Source: Clitoria ternatea (taxonomy: Eukaryota; Streptophyta; Magnoliopsida; Fabales; Fabaceae). Taken from it: a stretch of DNA of 64,000 nt. Shown here in pieces: positions 32,454 through 44,102 of this stretch. The stretch covers positions 53,204,501-53,268,500 of the forward strand of contig CM075672.1 of assembly GCA_037962975.1 (NCBI GenBank), in the 5' to 3' direction. Under the pieces are notes generated by a model, which saw only the letters and a list, made by a program, of their open reading frames with translations, was not told where the DNA came from and did no database searches. Every line of letters starts with the position of its first letter. The first letter of the stretch is position 1. Both the position numbers and the translations under genes were made by a program.

Positions 32454-35435
32454 TGTAACATCCCAGTTTTGAAACTAAATACCGAATGAAGAATAAACCA
32501 TTAAGAAAATAACCGTTAATTGTATATGTAACCAAGTAGATTTAAGCCTTTAAAATATGAAAAATGGTGGTGGTCAGGGGATGGGGTGGAGTACGCGTGG
32601 CTGCTGAGCTCACACTCTCCCATCCCACTCTTCTCTTACTCGTGCGCATATACATATATATAAAAACGTAAGCCTTTGGTTAAGGACACACTCGCTATTC
32701 CTTCCTCCGTCACTTCATCCTCTACCTTTCACTCTTCGTCTCCATCCTCCTTCTTCTCTTCTCTCACTCTTCGCTCCTGGAGATCTTGATTACAGTACTG
32801 AAGAACGAACCAGGAGAAGGACATCGGACCCAACGACAAGAACGGAAAGGTTTCTGAGGTTCCTCTAAAGGTAGGGGGCGCTTGCATGTCGAATGCATGG
32901 TCTACGAACGGTACCGGATGAACGTACTGCTGAGTGTGGGTGTGTGTGTGTGCATGTATTCATAATCATTAAAACTGATGCATGATTTAAGATTCTGATA
33001 GTGATTTCATGGGGATGGTGTAGCCTGTTAGTAGATGATAATAATGAATGATATACATGGATCTATTTTCTTGTCACTATGGAAAATGTGTATGTGCATG
33101 CTCTTAATTGGTTTGTTCAATGTTGTTAGTCTGATGACCGATTGTAACATGCGTTGGTGTGATTGACTGAATGATTACGAGTAGTGTGGAGAAATCCGCT
33201 TTTGCTTAATGACTACGGAGAAGGTGTTCGTGGCGTGATGATGTGTATTAATGAATGTGTTAGTTGCATGAGTGGGAGTGGGGCGACCCATAGAAGGTTA
33301 AGAACCCCAAGGGAACGACTTCCAGTTACTAAGCCTGGCTAGATCCCGATAGTGCTCGTGGTAGCCGTAGGAGCTAGAGAAGAGAGTCTCGAGACGCCGT
33401 GGGAGGCCGGTACCACCTGTTAAGAGCTGAGGGACGAGGGGCCAGAAGAAAAGGGGACCGTAACTGAGAGTCTCTACCCGAGTCAGATCCACAGGCATGC
33501 ATATAGATATAAGGCCGATTGTGGTGATGTATAAATCTATGTATGTATATGTGTATGACTTTGAATGCATGGATGTATATGTGCGTAGGAACTCCGAGTG
33601 CATGAATATATGTATGGATGTGGAAATAAACTCTGTGTATTATGTGTGGCATGAATGTTGTTTGGACTGCATGAGCTTGGTTACTTGAGAAAGATTGAAT
33701 GATGGCAGGAGTGTGTACTGACGCTGATACCGAGTCTGTGAGTATCATTTTACATGTAAAAGCTCACCCCTGCAGTGGCCATTTTTCAGTGAATGTCTCT
33801 CGTGATGAGGATCAGAAGCAGAGCTGGAACGCTGAGCGAAGTGTTGATGCATCAGGAAGGCTTAATTAAGGCGATGTTAGATTAAGCCCTGACTGGTTCA
33901 TGTCGGATGTTAGTGTTTTGGGATAAATAGAACCTTATGGACAAGGAGAAATCTGATTTTGTGTTTGTAAATGTTGACATATGCTCTTATATATATATAT
34001 GGATGTATGGTTTCATGTGTGATATGCTATGTGCTACCTTGTTTCATAATTGTGCTTTAATGGATACGCAGGGACAGCATGATTTAGCAGGCTATAGCCA
34101 AGTCTGATTGAATTTATGAATTGTCCCTAAGAAGACTTATGTCGGATACGTTGGGCGGAGTCGTACCCCGCCCGAAATATGGGGACATTTCGCCCAAGCA
34201 CGAGGACTCGTGCTGGAGCGAGTAGTTGTTAGAATGGGACACCGTTCAATTACCTTTCCTCTCCGTTGTGATGCTAATGCAATCTAGACACCGGTGTTGA
34301 CCCTTGACTTGGGCGTTGTGGTTGAGTCCGCCCAGGCGTTGTCATAATTAGTTGAGTTGGGCGGAATAAGTTCAGGCTCCTCCTTCCTCCACAACCTACT
34401 ACCGCATATGTACACTGTAACTTCCTGTTTTCCGAGTAAAGTATGAGCGTGAGGATTTACCGAGTGAACCCTTGTCCATATCCGATTGAGAAATTACCTT
34501 GTGTTTGTGTTGGAGGGGCGTTGTGCTGATCTCGCTTAGGCGGTGTCATACCTCGCCCAAGTAACTAGGACGGTTCGCCCAAGCGCGTGGAACCATGCTG
34601 AAGCAAGCAGATATCAACGTGAGACTCCGCCTTGTACCTCCCTCCTCCGTTGTCGCATTATTATGTCTCGCTGGGCGGTGTTGGACATCGCCTGAGTGAG
34701 TGAACATTGTGATGTAGTCCGCCCAGGCGTTGTTGTGCCTTGCCCAACTGGACGGCGGTGTAATCGCTTCCTCTTTCCTTCTCAAACTACTCCTGCATAT
34801 GTATATCTCCCTTCTTCTTCCCTTACCTGTCCTCTAAAGATGAACGCCCAGCCTTCTCTGAGAAAGGGTCAGCCGGTAGGAACGAATAGACGCTAATGTA
34901 AGGTTCACTTGAAGAGTTTCACGTCTGATGTTGCATTGTCACACATCGTTTAAGCGGAGTGAGACAACGGTTGAGCGGGTTACCTTCGCCCTGGAGTCCG
35001 CCCAGGACAACATACCCCGCCTAGCCAGGTAGGATGATTCGAACTCCGCCCTTCTACTGAGTGCTACGCGTGTGAATGTATTCACATCTTTCCCTTATCT
35101 AGTTCCTCCTATTGAGTGACCAGTGTTACTCGAAGGAAAGCTTTCCTTGTGGAATTCCCTCTATCCGCTGCTGCATTACCATACTCCACCTAGACGGTGT
35201 CAGACCCCGTCTGAGCGAGCAAACGGTGTTGTGTAATCCGCCCATTGTTGGTGTGTTACGATAAACCCAATGAGTCGGTCCCAGTCTTAGCTTCTCTGTA
35301 GGTTGCTATATGCGTATGAATGCTCTTCATTCTTCCCTTGCCTGTTCCCTTCTATATTGAATAATACGTGACTGCTTTTGGGAAAAATTTTCTTATATTT
35401 TTGGAATTATTAGTTGCAAGAAATAGGGTGTTACA
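32454..35435 (+). repeat. Tekay 3' LTR
   Basis: 2,982 bp, colinear with 24,742-27,723 with substitutions only by eye, mostly transitions. Same TATA box and dyad cluster. Confidence 0.95.
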
Positions 35436-35440
35436 GTGAG

Positions 35441-37603
35441 CATCTTAAATATTAAATGATAGATACTGACTCGGATTGTCCCATAGTTATGCAACAATAT
35501 ATATATATATATACATAATCATACATGGCAATAATTAAAGTCAGAATAATACTAATCAACCAGGACACACATAAGACCTTTACTGATCAGAATCCACCAG
35601 TTATCACTCGACCATATGCACATATCATTTCAATAACATTAACATAACAACAACTAATAACATTATAATGCCAACGAATCAGAACGCACATATTCAACAA
35701 TTCCCGATCAGAATCCAACAGTTCTCACTCGGCTATACACACATAACATTTCAATAACATTGATATATATTCATAGAATAGATTTCAGTCAGCATCCATA
35801 ACATATGCACACAGAATAATTCACTCGGTTATATACATTCATCATCTCATTAACATCATCACATGCAAAATCAAATTCCAATCAACATCAGCAGTACATA
35901 TGCACAGATTATTTCACTCGGTTCCGCATTTGTGTGTAATCGGTTTTTGACATTGCAACGTAGGCTCCCAGCCTTTTTTCATAGCTCTCAGCTATCAATT
36001 TAGCTCCAAGCTGCTTGGCCGTTTTACAGGTACCCAACCGTTTGCCCACAAGGTGACACCAACGCTCTCAGCGTCAACGGAGGTGTTCACGGGTAGCCTG
36101 AGTCCCACTCAAAGGCTACCTTGAGTCCCACTCAAAAGGATTTCACAGCGTCCAACGCTTTTAAATAACCGATGGTAATGTCCCACACTACGTGCTCCAA
36201 GCACAAACGCATCCCATGCGCCACACGCGGATTCATCACACAACACAGAGTTCATATGCACAGCAATACATGCATCCCATGTAGTCGGCATTATACATCA
36301 TTAGAACTCAAACAGCACATGCATCTCATGCAATCGGTACAGCACATTACCAGAACTCAACCACATATGCATCTCATGCAATCGGTATCATAACTCAACA
36401 GATTAATACAGCAACCCATGCATCCTATGCAATCGGTACCAGGCATTAACAGAACTCAACAACACATGTATCTCATGCGATCGGTATAGCACATTACCAA
36501 AACTCAAACAACATATGCATCTCATGCAATCGGTATAACGCATCACTAGAACTCACCAGCACATGCATCTCATGCAATCGGTATCACATAATGTCAAATT
36601 CATCAAGTCAACACCTTCTCTTATGCAGTCAGCATTTCAACTCAGAATAATATGCTTGGCATATAAGTCACACGACAATCATCATCAGCACCTTAGCATA
36701 TTCTTTTCATGCAACCATTCAACACTTCTCAGAACTACTAACATGCAATCTATGGACAGAACTAAACATACAACTCTTGGTTCATAAGCATCATGCACCT
36801 GGTATCACAGACTCCACATGCAAACAAATCACAGAATCAAATACAGAATCGGTAAGCTATTAGCACTCGGAACCCGTTCATAATCCATGCGTTTAAGATA
36901 TAAGGTACTCCCCCTACCTGGAATGAAGCTTCCAGTCGGTCAACACGATACTCTGTTCTAGAGGAACACTGAGTCACTCTCAGTACATCTGCATGCAAGG
37001 ACAGGGGAAGCCATTCGAGCCTCTGAGACACCCAGCTCTCGGTTCGCCCTCTGGAGCAGCTCCATCACAACGTTGGTGAACACTCCAACCACCCCGAAGC
37101 ACTTCGTAGTGTAGATCTCCACTGAGACCCAGGAAGCTTCGAGCAAAGGAGAGGGAGAAAGAGGGAAGTCGACAAAGGGAATAAAGAACAGGGAAGGAAC
37201 AATGTGTCGTTCTTGTGTCGTCGAAGGAGAAACTCTCAATTCGACTTCCTCACCCTCATGCTTGACGAAGGAAGGAGAAGAAGAGCGAAGAAGAAAGAGA
37301 AGGAGGAAAAGAAAAGAAGAGAGAACGGAAGGGAGAGAAGACTGAATGGAAAAGAATGAATAATAAAGTGGCCCAGTAGCATATATATGCATGTACGGAG
37401 AAGGGAAGAGTGGGGCGGGAAATCGTGCACAGCAGCAGCTCCCACACGCGTCACACGCACATAGTTACAACTAATCAGCCTTTATTTCCTTAAGTTAAAT
37501 TAATTAAGTTAATTATAATTAATAAATAATTTCCCCACTTTGCAATTATTATTTTAGTGATTTATTTTCATTCGGCAATTAATTATTAAATCGGGATGTT
37601 ACA
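35441..37603 (-). repeat. Right LTR of coding-free Tekay-type element, second piece
   Basis: Resumes at gtgagcatcttaaat and matches 17,565-19,686. It has seven 49-bp units (36,269-36,610) against six in the left LTR; the 49-bp total length difference equals one unit. Confidence 0.92.
36269..36610 (-). repeat. 49-bp tandem repeats in LTR (seven units)
   Basis: Unit starts at 36,269, 36,318, 36,366, 36,417, 36,465, 36,514 and 36,562. The unit starting at 36,318 or 36,366 is the extra one relative to the left LTR. Confidence 0.9.
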
Positions 37604-38610
37604 GCTTGCTTCTTTGTCTGGGAGGGATATTATTACCTCCTGGTTTTTCTACAAAGAATTCTTGCTTGAGATTGGCCTTTACCATGATACTTTAAAACTA
37701 TGCAACAATGTGGGGTGGGTGATTTCATTGAGTTATATGAACCTTGCTATGAACGTACTACTTTAGAGTTCCTTAGCTCAATTGATATCAAACCATGTGC
37801 AAATGACTCAGGTTGGGAGATTACTTTTAGGCTAAACAACACTAATTATAGAATGGATTTGGCAGATGTGGATATCATTTATGGTTTCCCTCCATGAATG
37901 GTACACCTTTAGCCCGTGTGAATACTGCTCGTATTCCAAGGGACTTTCGGGGTCAATCTTTTTGGTCCCAAATTTTTGGGGCTAGAGAACAGTATGATCC
38001 ATCATCCACCAAAGCCTCTTTTATACATCATCCTATTTTTAAATACTTCCAGAGGTTCATGACCAGTTTCATCTTTGGGCGATTTGACAGTCTGGGTACC
38101 ATTCAGGCTGTTGAATTATACTTTCTTTATGCCATGACCCATCAAATACCGATCCACTTAACTAAATATCTTTTTAGTCAATTTACTCGAGTTAGTCGGG
38201 CTACTTCTGGAAGGATAGTTATAGCCAGGTATATCAACCCACTTGCCAGCTATGTTGGCTTTGACCTGGAACAAGACACCTTCTTATGTCAACCCAAAAG
38301 GGTAGACATAGATGAAATGATTAATATGGGTATGATAATACTTCATAGGGGTATTTATAGTTTGATTATTCCTGGACTTTATGTGTCTCACCCTTTGCCT
38401 GATCCTAGCTTTACTAGCCTGAAGGGCAAGAGTACTTTTCTATTTACAGGTACAGGTGATACTGAGGAAGATCATATAGATACTGATATGCCACATCCCC
38501 CAGAGCACTTTGCTGACCCATCCCAATCCACTTCTGGCTCCAGTTTCTCCATGGAGCGTATGTACTCCCTGATGGAGGGCATGGGCAGTCGCATGGACTT
38601 TTCTCCATGA
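37604..38610 (+). pseudogene. Env-position ORF of Athila A (ATHILA ORF-1-like)
   Basis: Resumes after the Tekay TSD. Pieces: 37,700-37,897 (TTLEFLSSIDI, GWEITFRLNN, DIIYGFPP) and 37,894-38,610 (SFWSQIFGAREQYDPSS, HPIFKYFQRFMTSFIFGR, GTIQAVELYFLYAMTHQI, IVIARYINPLASYVGF). These resemble the ATHILA ORF-1 family (Pfam PF03078) and related 'putative plant transposon protein' domains, found after pol in Athila. The C-terminus is Ser/Pro-rich with a short amphipathic MERMYSLMEGMGSRM. Frameshifts near 37,690 and 37,890 plus the nested insertion inactivate it. No clear transmembrane segment, so an envelope role is not supported here. Confidence 0.75.
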
Positions 38611-38954
38611 TAGGTATTAGTTGAACTTTTATGTCCTTTTACCCCTGGTTCCTCAATTACGGACCTCTTTGGTCCCCTTGATATGGACATTGGGGACAAT
38701 GTCCCATTTTAGTTTACGGTGATGGGTACATAAAAGTTTAGCTTGTTCTTACTTTATTCTTTTTTTAATTTTGTTTATTTTTACTTTCTAGTTTATTTGA
38801 ATAATTGTATGTTTATGTTCTAGTTCATTTGTATGATTGTATGTCTGCTCATATGCCTTAGGCTAGCTTTGATTGCTAATTGAGGTTATTGTTATCTGTA
38901 TGACATGTGATGTAGATTGGTTGGATCTTAAGCATTACCTGGGTGAATCTTGAA

Positions 38955-38986
<32 letters not shown>

Positions 38987-39988
38987 AAGAAAATATATAA
39001 ATAAAAAGTTTTTGATTGCTATTTTTGCCAGAATAATCACTCTGCATGATGACTATGTTTCTTTGATTAGGCCAAGAACCAATGTAAGCTTTTGAGCCAA
39101 TAGGGTATTCGGTGTATATAATTTACTTACCCGGGTTTCTTACTTTGAGTGATTCATACATTTGATGGCACTCTAGAACTTGGCTTTTGACTAATTCGAA
39201 ATGGTTTGTGAATGCATGCTTGGAATGAAAAAGGTAAATTAGGTTTTCTTTCTTTAACCTTAGAATTTGTTAAACGCATAATCTACTAGTTGCCTCTTTT
39301 GAGCCATGAAATGAAATGTTCTTTCCAAGCCTTTGATATAATGTTTCTTATTAATATAGGAGGAAAATAGGTAAGGCAAACTAAAGGAGGTTTAAGAAAT
39401 AAATTGTGATGGTTTGGGGTTTGATATTCAAAAATAAAAAAAAGAAGGGTAAAAAGAAAAAAAAGAATAAAGAGTTGAGTTCGAAAAATAAAAATGAAAA
39501 ATACATGAACAATACTCCTTATAGTTTGAATTTGCAAAGAATTATTGAATTGAGGTTTTCCTTCTTATGACATTACTCTTCATATGTTATTAACCCTTTA
39601 TAATTTCCTTTTTCTTGGTTTCCATTCCCATGCTATAAACCCCTTAGCCACGTTACAACCACATGAAAGACCTTTTGACTAATGCATGTTTTTTCTTGAT
39701 AACTGTGGAGTTTGTGGTCATTTGCCAAGCTTATTATAGTGTTTACAATGTAGTGATTTAAGTGATTAAAACACAAACACTGAGTGAACAGTGAGAAAGA
39801 GTACCCTTAGTCAAATCTTAGTTTATATGGTTTGATTAGTAGTTGTTGTATATTCTGGTAGTTTATGCAATCAATAAATAAAAAAATTGATGAAGAATAA
39901 TAACACACAAAACACATAAATAAACATAAGGTTCCTCAGGTTTGTTTGGGTCTGTTGCTCTTTCATTGTATGTTGTATGGATGCATTG
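38611..39988 (+). other. Athila A 3' non-coding region
   Basis: 1.4 kb between the env-position ORF and the PPT. Early line acattggggacaatgtccca (near 38,687) is a small inverted repeat. TA microsatellite at 38,955-38,981, A-rich patch at 39,430-39,470. No ORF supported. Confidence 0.6.
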
Positions 39989-40027
39989 ATTGCTTGAGGA
40001 CAAGCAATGCTTTAGTTTCTGGTATTT
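39989..40027 (+). promoter_or_regulatory. Athila A hairpin and PPT
   Basis: Perfect stem-loop ATTGCTTG-AGGA-CAAGCAAT at 39,989-40,008, then 19 bp (tttagtttctggtattt region) to the LTR. The PPT is degraded (tttctgg where Athila B has tttgggg). Confidence 0.75.
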
Positions 40028-40240
40028 TGATAGGAGTTTAGTTTGCATTAGTTTTAGGGCCCATTTAGTTTTAATTTTAGTTTATTTTTATCTTATTTTC
40101 CCCTAATTGCCATGGTATTTCTTCTATTTGCACACATGTTACTTGGGTAGTTGTCTTTTGCAGAAACCTTCATGAGATAAATCTATTAGCAAAAGGATTT
40201 GGAAGATTTTGAATGGGATGATGCAAATGGGAAGAATTTG
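40028..40240 (+). repeat. Athila A right LTR, first piece
   Basis: TGATAGGAGTTTAG onward matches 14,261-14,470; interrupted at atttg (40,236-40,240). Confidence 0.9.
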
Positions 40241-43200
40241 TGTAACATCCCTAATTTTATATAAATGATTAAATATTGGGAATAAATATTAAATAATTAC
40301 TCATGGATTAATTTTATATAAATTAAGATTTTGGGGGTTATTCATAAATTATTAAGGCTTTATACGCTGAAAATATACCCAATTAAAATATGGGTGTTGG
40401 ATCAAGTATCTCTGATTGAGGTACCGTTGGTCAGGCCTGTTAAGAATCTTATTGGGAATCCGAATATGTATTTGGAATAATTTTTAGACAAAGTATTGAG
40501 CCCGAACAGAGATCCTATTTGATTTAAAATGGAGAAGTTAAGTGGGGGGTTAAAATTAAAAACTCTAAAACTCTCTTTTTCCTTTCTCATTCACGTTGGC
40601 CTTCTCCCTCTTTTACAAACACTCTCCTTTTGTCTTCACTTCCATTTCCCACTCATCTTCTTCTTCTCCTGAAAACCCACAAGGTGGTGGTGTGTCCTTC
40701 CTCCTCCATTTTTCGTTTTTCATTGGAGCTTGAAGAAAGCTTGTGGCTTGGAACTCTCTCCCTTATTCTCTTCAAATTTTCATGCTCTCTTCACCCTCTC
40801 TCGGAAGCTCACTCTTTTCATTGCTTGAGGTGAGTTTCTCATCTTTTCTTTGAGCTTGAACCCTTGGTTATGGGTTTTAGGTGTTGGGTAAGTAATTTAA
40901 TATGTATGGGTTGTTTAGAGAAGCCATTTATGATAGAAACCCCTAAGGTGGGGTGCATTTAATATGGGTTTTATGAGAGCCTTGAGAGGTACACAAAAAT
41001 GACATGGAAGATAATGGAAAATGATGAATGTAGATGATGGTTGTTGGGTTTTGATGAAACCCTAACTTTGTAAATTGGGGGGAATATGAAATGTGGGTGA
41101 TATGCATTTATTATTGATGGGAGATGTTATTTATGATAGGTAATAACCATTAATGATGATGAATGGTTGATAGTGGTTGTTGAGAACCATTAATGTAAGA
41201 GCCCATTATTGGGTATGGCATTAAAGATGCATAATAATTAGTGAAGGCACCAAATAATAATGGTTGTGGTGAATTGAATGAAATGAATAAGGTTTGGGAA
41301 TTTAAAATGGTGTAAAGCAACAAGTATATAATTGTGAGCACTTAAGTTTTAGTAGTTTAGATAAAAATTGATTGTGTGGTATATGGTATAATGTAGGGAA
41401 TAACCCCATCGACGAGGCGAGACTATCGGACCGCGTTGATTTCTACTTCTCTTAAGGGAAGATGGGGTAACATCTCTAAATGCTTGATTTCATGCATTAG
41501 TGATGTGGGTATATGATTGTGTTATGCTAATTTGGCTTGGATGAATGATTTGATGATTACTTGATTAAAATGTATTTAGAGTGAATGGTGTTATGTGGCC
41601 TATGTTTTATGGGATGATGATTGTGTTGTTGAATTGACTCATGATTAATGAGAGTTATTGTTAATGGTTTAGAACCATAATTGTATTGATTTCAATGTTA
41701 TTGAACATCCCATGATATGTGAATTGATGAATTGTGATTGACACTAACTAGATATGTATATGAAATCCAATGAATATTGGTGATGGTTGAGAATGATGAG
41801 TACCTAGAGTTCCACTAAGTGTTGATAATAAATTATTGATGGTGAAGTGGCATTTAGGATGCATAGTGCGAGAATGCATTTGATTTGCATTGCATTGCAT
41901 CCATGGCATATCATTCGCTGCCTATATGGAATGTTAGGGGTTCCAATAGGCAGGCTCGGTAGGAGGGCGACCCAGTGCATGGGTAAATTATTGTTGTTCC
42001 CTAGTGATTCTAGGAATCATGAAGTTGCCCTTAGATTGGTGGCGAGGCACCCTATGTGGTAGGCCTAGTGGACAGGCGACTCTATGATGCTTGGTGTCTG
42101 ACGGGGCATGGCTCTCTCAATGTGTGTTTGGGAGAGGCCCGTAGCACTTATGGCAAGTGAGGCCATGTTGTTGTATCCACAAGTCACGGGGTGACTAATT
42201 CTATAAATGGGCGATAGCGGTTTGGTACCAGTAAAATATAATGTTAAGCATGCATAGTTGAGATATAAGTGTACACTTTTACTACTACAGTATGGGTATA
42301 GTAGCACACTTATGCTTAACCCACACTTAATATGATATTGTTTCCCACAGTCAGATCTGCAATTGTTATTGATTTCTTTGTGCATATGCATTAGCCATAA
42401 GAGCATTTGCATATAGCCGGAGATATGCCTAGTCGGTAGCCCGTGGTGGCGATGGATGATTGTTAAAAAAAAAGGGAAGATATTGTGATACTAACATTGA
42501 ATGTATGATGACCTCTACTGAGAATATCTATGATTTTGACATACGAATTATGAATGTAATGAATTGGATATGCATAATGTTGAAATGGAATGAGATGATG
42601 TGTGAATGAAGCTTATGATGCTTCTTGGGAAATATATGTTATGCATACATGTATATGTTTCATCATAATGTATGACTTTGAGTCATTTGGTATATGTTAC
42701 TCACCTCCTAGTTGCCATTTTAAAGTTTGATGTAGGTATAATGAAAATCCTACTCTTTTGGAGGGTGAGCAAGGAGGGAGGTAAATATGGAAAGAAATTG
42801 TGAGCCTTGGCCGGCACCTTTTGTAAATCACTTGATATGTGTAGACTTTTATTTTGTATATGATAATTGATTGGTCATGAATGTTGATTTATGGGTCATG
42901 TGTAAAAATTAGACCTATGTGTTTGGAATGGCTAATTTTAGTTATGACCCTAATAATGGATGATATTGATTGGAAATTGAAGGATTATATGCCATGTTAA
43001 TGGATGGATGTTGATACCATAAGGTTCATGTTTATTAACAATGCATATGAGTCTTGTGCATGAATGAGAATGTGAGTAGGGCATTAGAATGTTGAATAAA
43101 TTTTGGCATGAAGTATATGATGAATTTTCATGGTTTTATGCATAATTGAGGAACCAATAGGGTCAAAATGAGTTTTGTAGATTTGAATGGCACATAATGG

Positions 43201-44097
43201 TCTCAATGGCTTAAATGCATGATTTGTGATTTGTAGAAATTGTAATGGGCCAATTCTATTGAGAATAGGCCCTTGAGTTACATAAAAATGTCCCCAAATG
43301 AGTGAAATGCATTTTTACATCTAACTATCTCATTTTTGGGAATTTTTTAGTGTGGTCGGTGACCACACGTCACAAATGATGTATATAAGTTGGTGTCAAA
43401 ATTTGGTAAGCATTCGAATTCGTATGAGAAAGTTAGGGGTTAGAAGTCTAAAAATGTGACTTTTTTTGCATAAAATGGCCTCTGTATTGTCCTGAATTAA
43501 TTCACAATAGTGCATGAATCGATTTAAGACACACTATTTTAACTGTTCCTGAAGTTGGGCACTTTGAATCGATTCAAGCCCCCGCATGAATCGATTTAAA
43601 ACTCACTAGAATCACTGTTCATGAGGTCCAGGAACGTTTGAATCGATTCATGCGAGCTTGAATCGATTCAAAGGGCCCTGTTTTCACTGTTTGGACTCCA
43701 GAAGCGTCTGAATCGATTCATGGCCCTGTTTTCACATATTTTCCTCTGTTTTGGGGGTATGATTGGCATTGTTTGGTCACGATATGATTACATAACAGTA
43801 TATGCACACAATTAACACACTTCAACAACTAAATGGGATACCAATAAACTTTCCCTCTTTCCCATTCACCCTTCACAAATTAATTACGCACTTTCGCTAT
43901 TCCTTGTTAATGATCATGAGATTAATTGTCCAAGGTTCACTCTTGATCTAATTTATCCACCCTCTCATTTCTTCATATATGGGATGGGTTATTCAAAATG
44001 GTTCGGGGTTACTTGTTAAAATTTTATTTCGTGGTTTCTTCCACACTTTATTATTTTAAAATCGTGAAAAATTTACCCTCATTTTCGGGGCGTCTCA
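40241..44097 (+). repeat. Solo LTR, Tekay-like (3.86 kb)
   Basis: Starts TGTAACATCCCTAATTTT and ends GGGGCGTCTCA. Flanks ATTTG (40,236-40,240) and GTTTG (44,098-44,102) are a TSD with one later change; the uninterrupted left LTR reads agagtttgagtttg. No internal coding or second LTR, hence solo LTR from LTR-LTR recombination. Tekay affinity from the terminal TGTAACATCCC and the line ctcacctcctagttgccatt (42,701) matching the Tekay LTR at 26,051. Carries a TGAATCGATTCA cluster near its 3' end. Confidence 0.8.
43510..43715 (+). repeat. TGAATCGATTCA palindrome cluster in solo LTR
   Basis: Six copies of tgaatcgatt[c/t]a within 200 bp (about 43,515, 43,564, 43,590, 43,629, 43,650 and 43,699). The full form is a 12-bp perfect palindrome. 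Confidence 0.88.
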
Positions 44098-44102
44098 GTT
44101 TG

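Larger units (their letters stand above)
24742..35435 (+). mobile_element. Tekay chromovirus (youngest element)
   Basis: 10,694 bp, ends TGTAACATCC...GGTGTTACA, TSD GTGAG at 24,737-24,741 and 35,436-35,440. LTRs are both exactly 2,982 bp and differ at roughly 45 sites by eye (about 1.5%), the lowest divergence here. PBS, gag, protease, RT, RNase H, integrase, chromodomain and PPT are all present in order. It is broken by one small gag deletion and three in-frame stops, so structurally complete but not autonomous as it stands. Nested in the LTR of the coding-free Tekay-type element. Confidence 0.95.
16405..37603 (-). mobile_element. Coding-free Tekay-type element (minus strand)
   Basis: Ends TGTAAC...TGTTACA, flanked by perfect TSD GCTTG at 16,400-16,404 and 37,604-37,608. 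LTRs: 16,405-19,686 (3,282 bp) and 23,574-24,741 plus 35,441-37,603 (3,331 bp), the second split by another element. Orientation is minus because the PBS lies next to the right LTR (23,559-23,570) and the PPT next to the left LTR (19,687-19,705). The 3.9-kb internal region has no gag or pol trace, so it is a large non-autonomous derivative (LARD-like). The match of PBS, leader and LTR ends to 24,742-35,435 points to a Tekay chromovirus as helper. Confidence 0.88.

Noticed and set aside
37604..38610. True envelope protein
   Set aside because: Position and family fit Athila, but I see no signal peptide or clear transmembrane helix in the pieces; named only as an env-position ORF.
38955..38981. 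TA dinucleotide tracts here and at 13,376, 14,115 and 17,626 as functional elements
   Set aside because: Ordinary microsatellites in A/T-rich DNA; no further structure.
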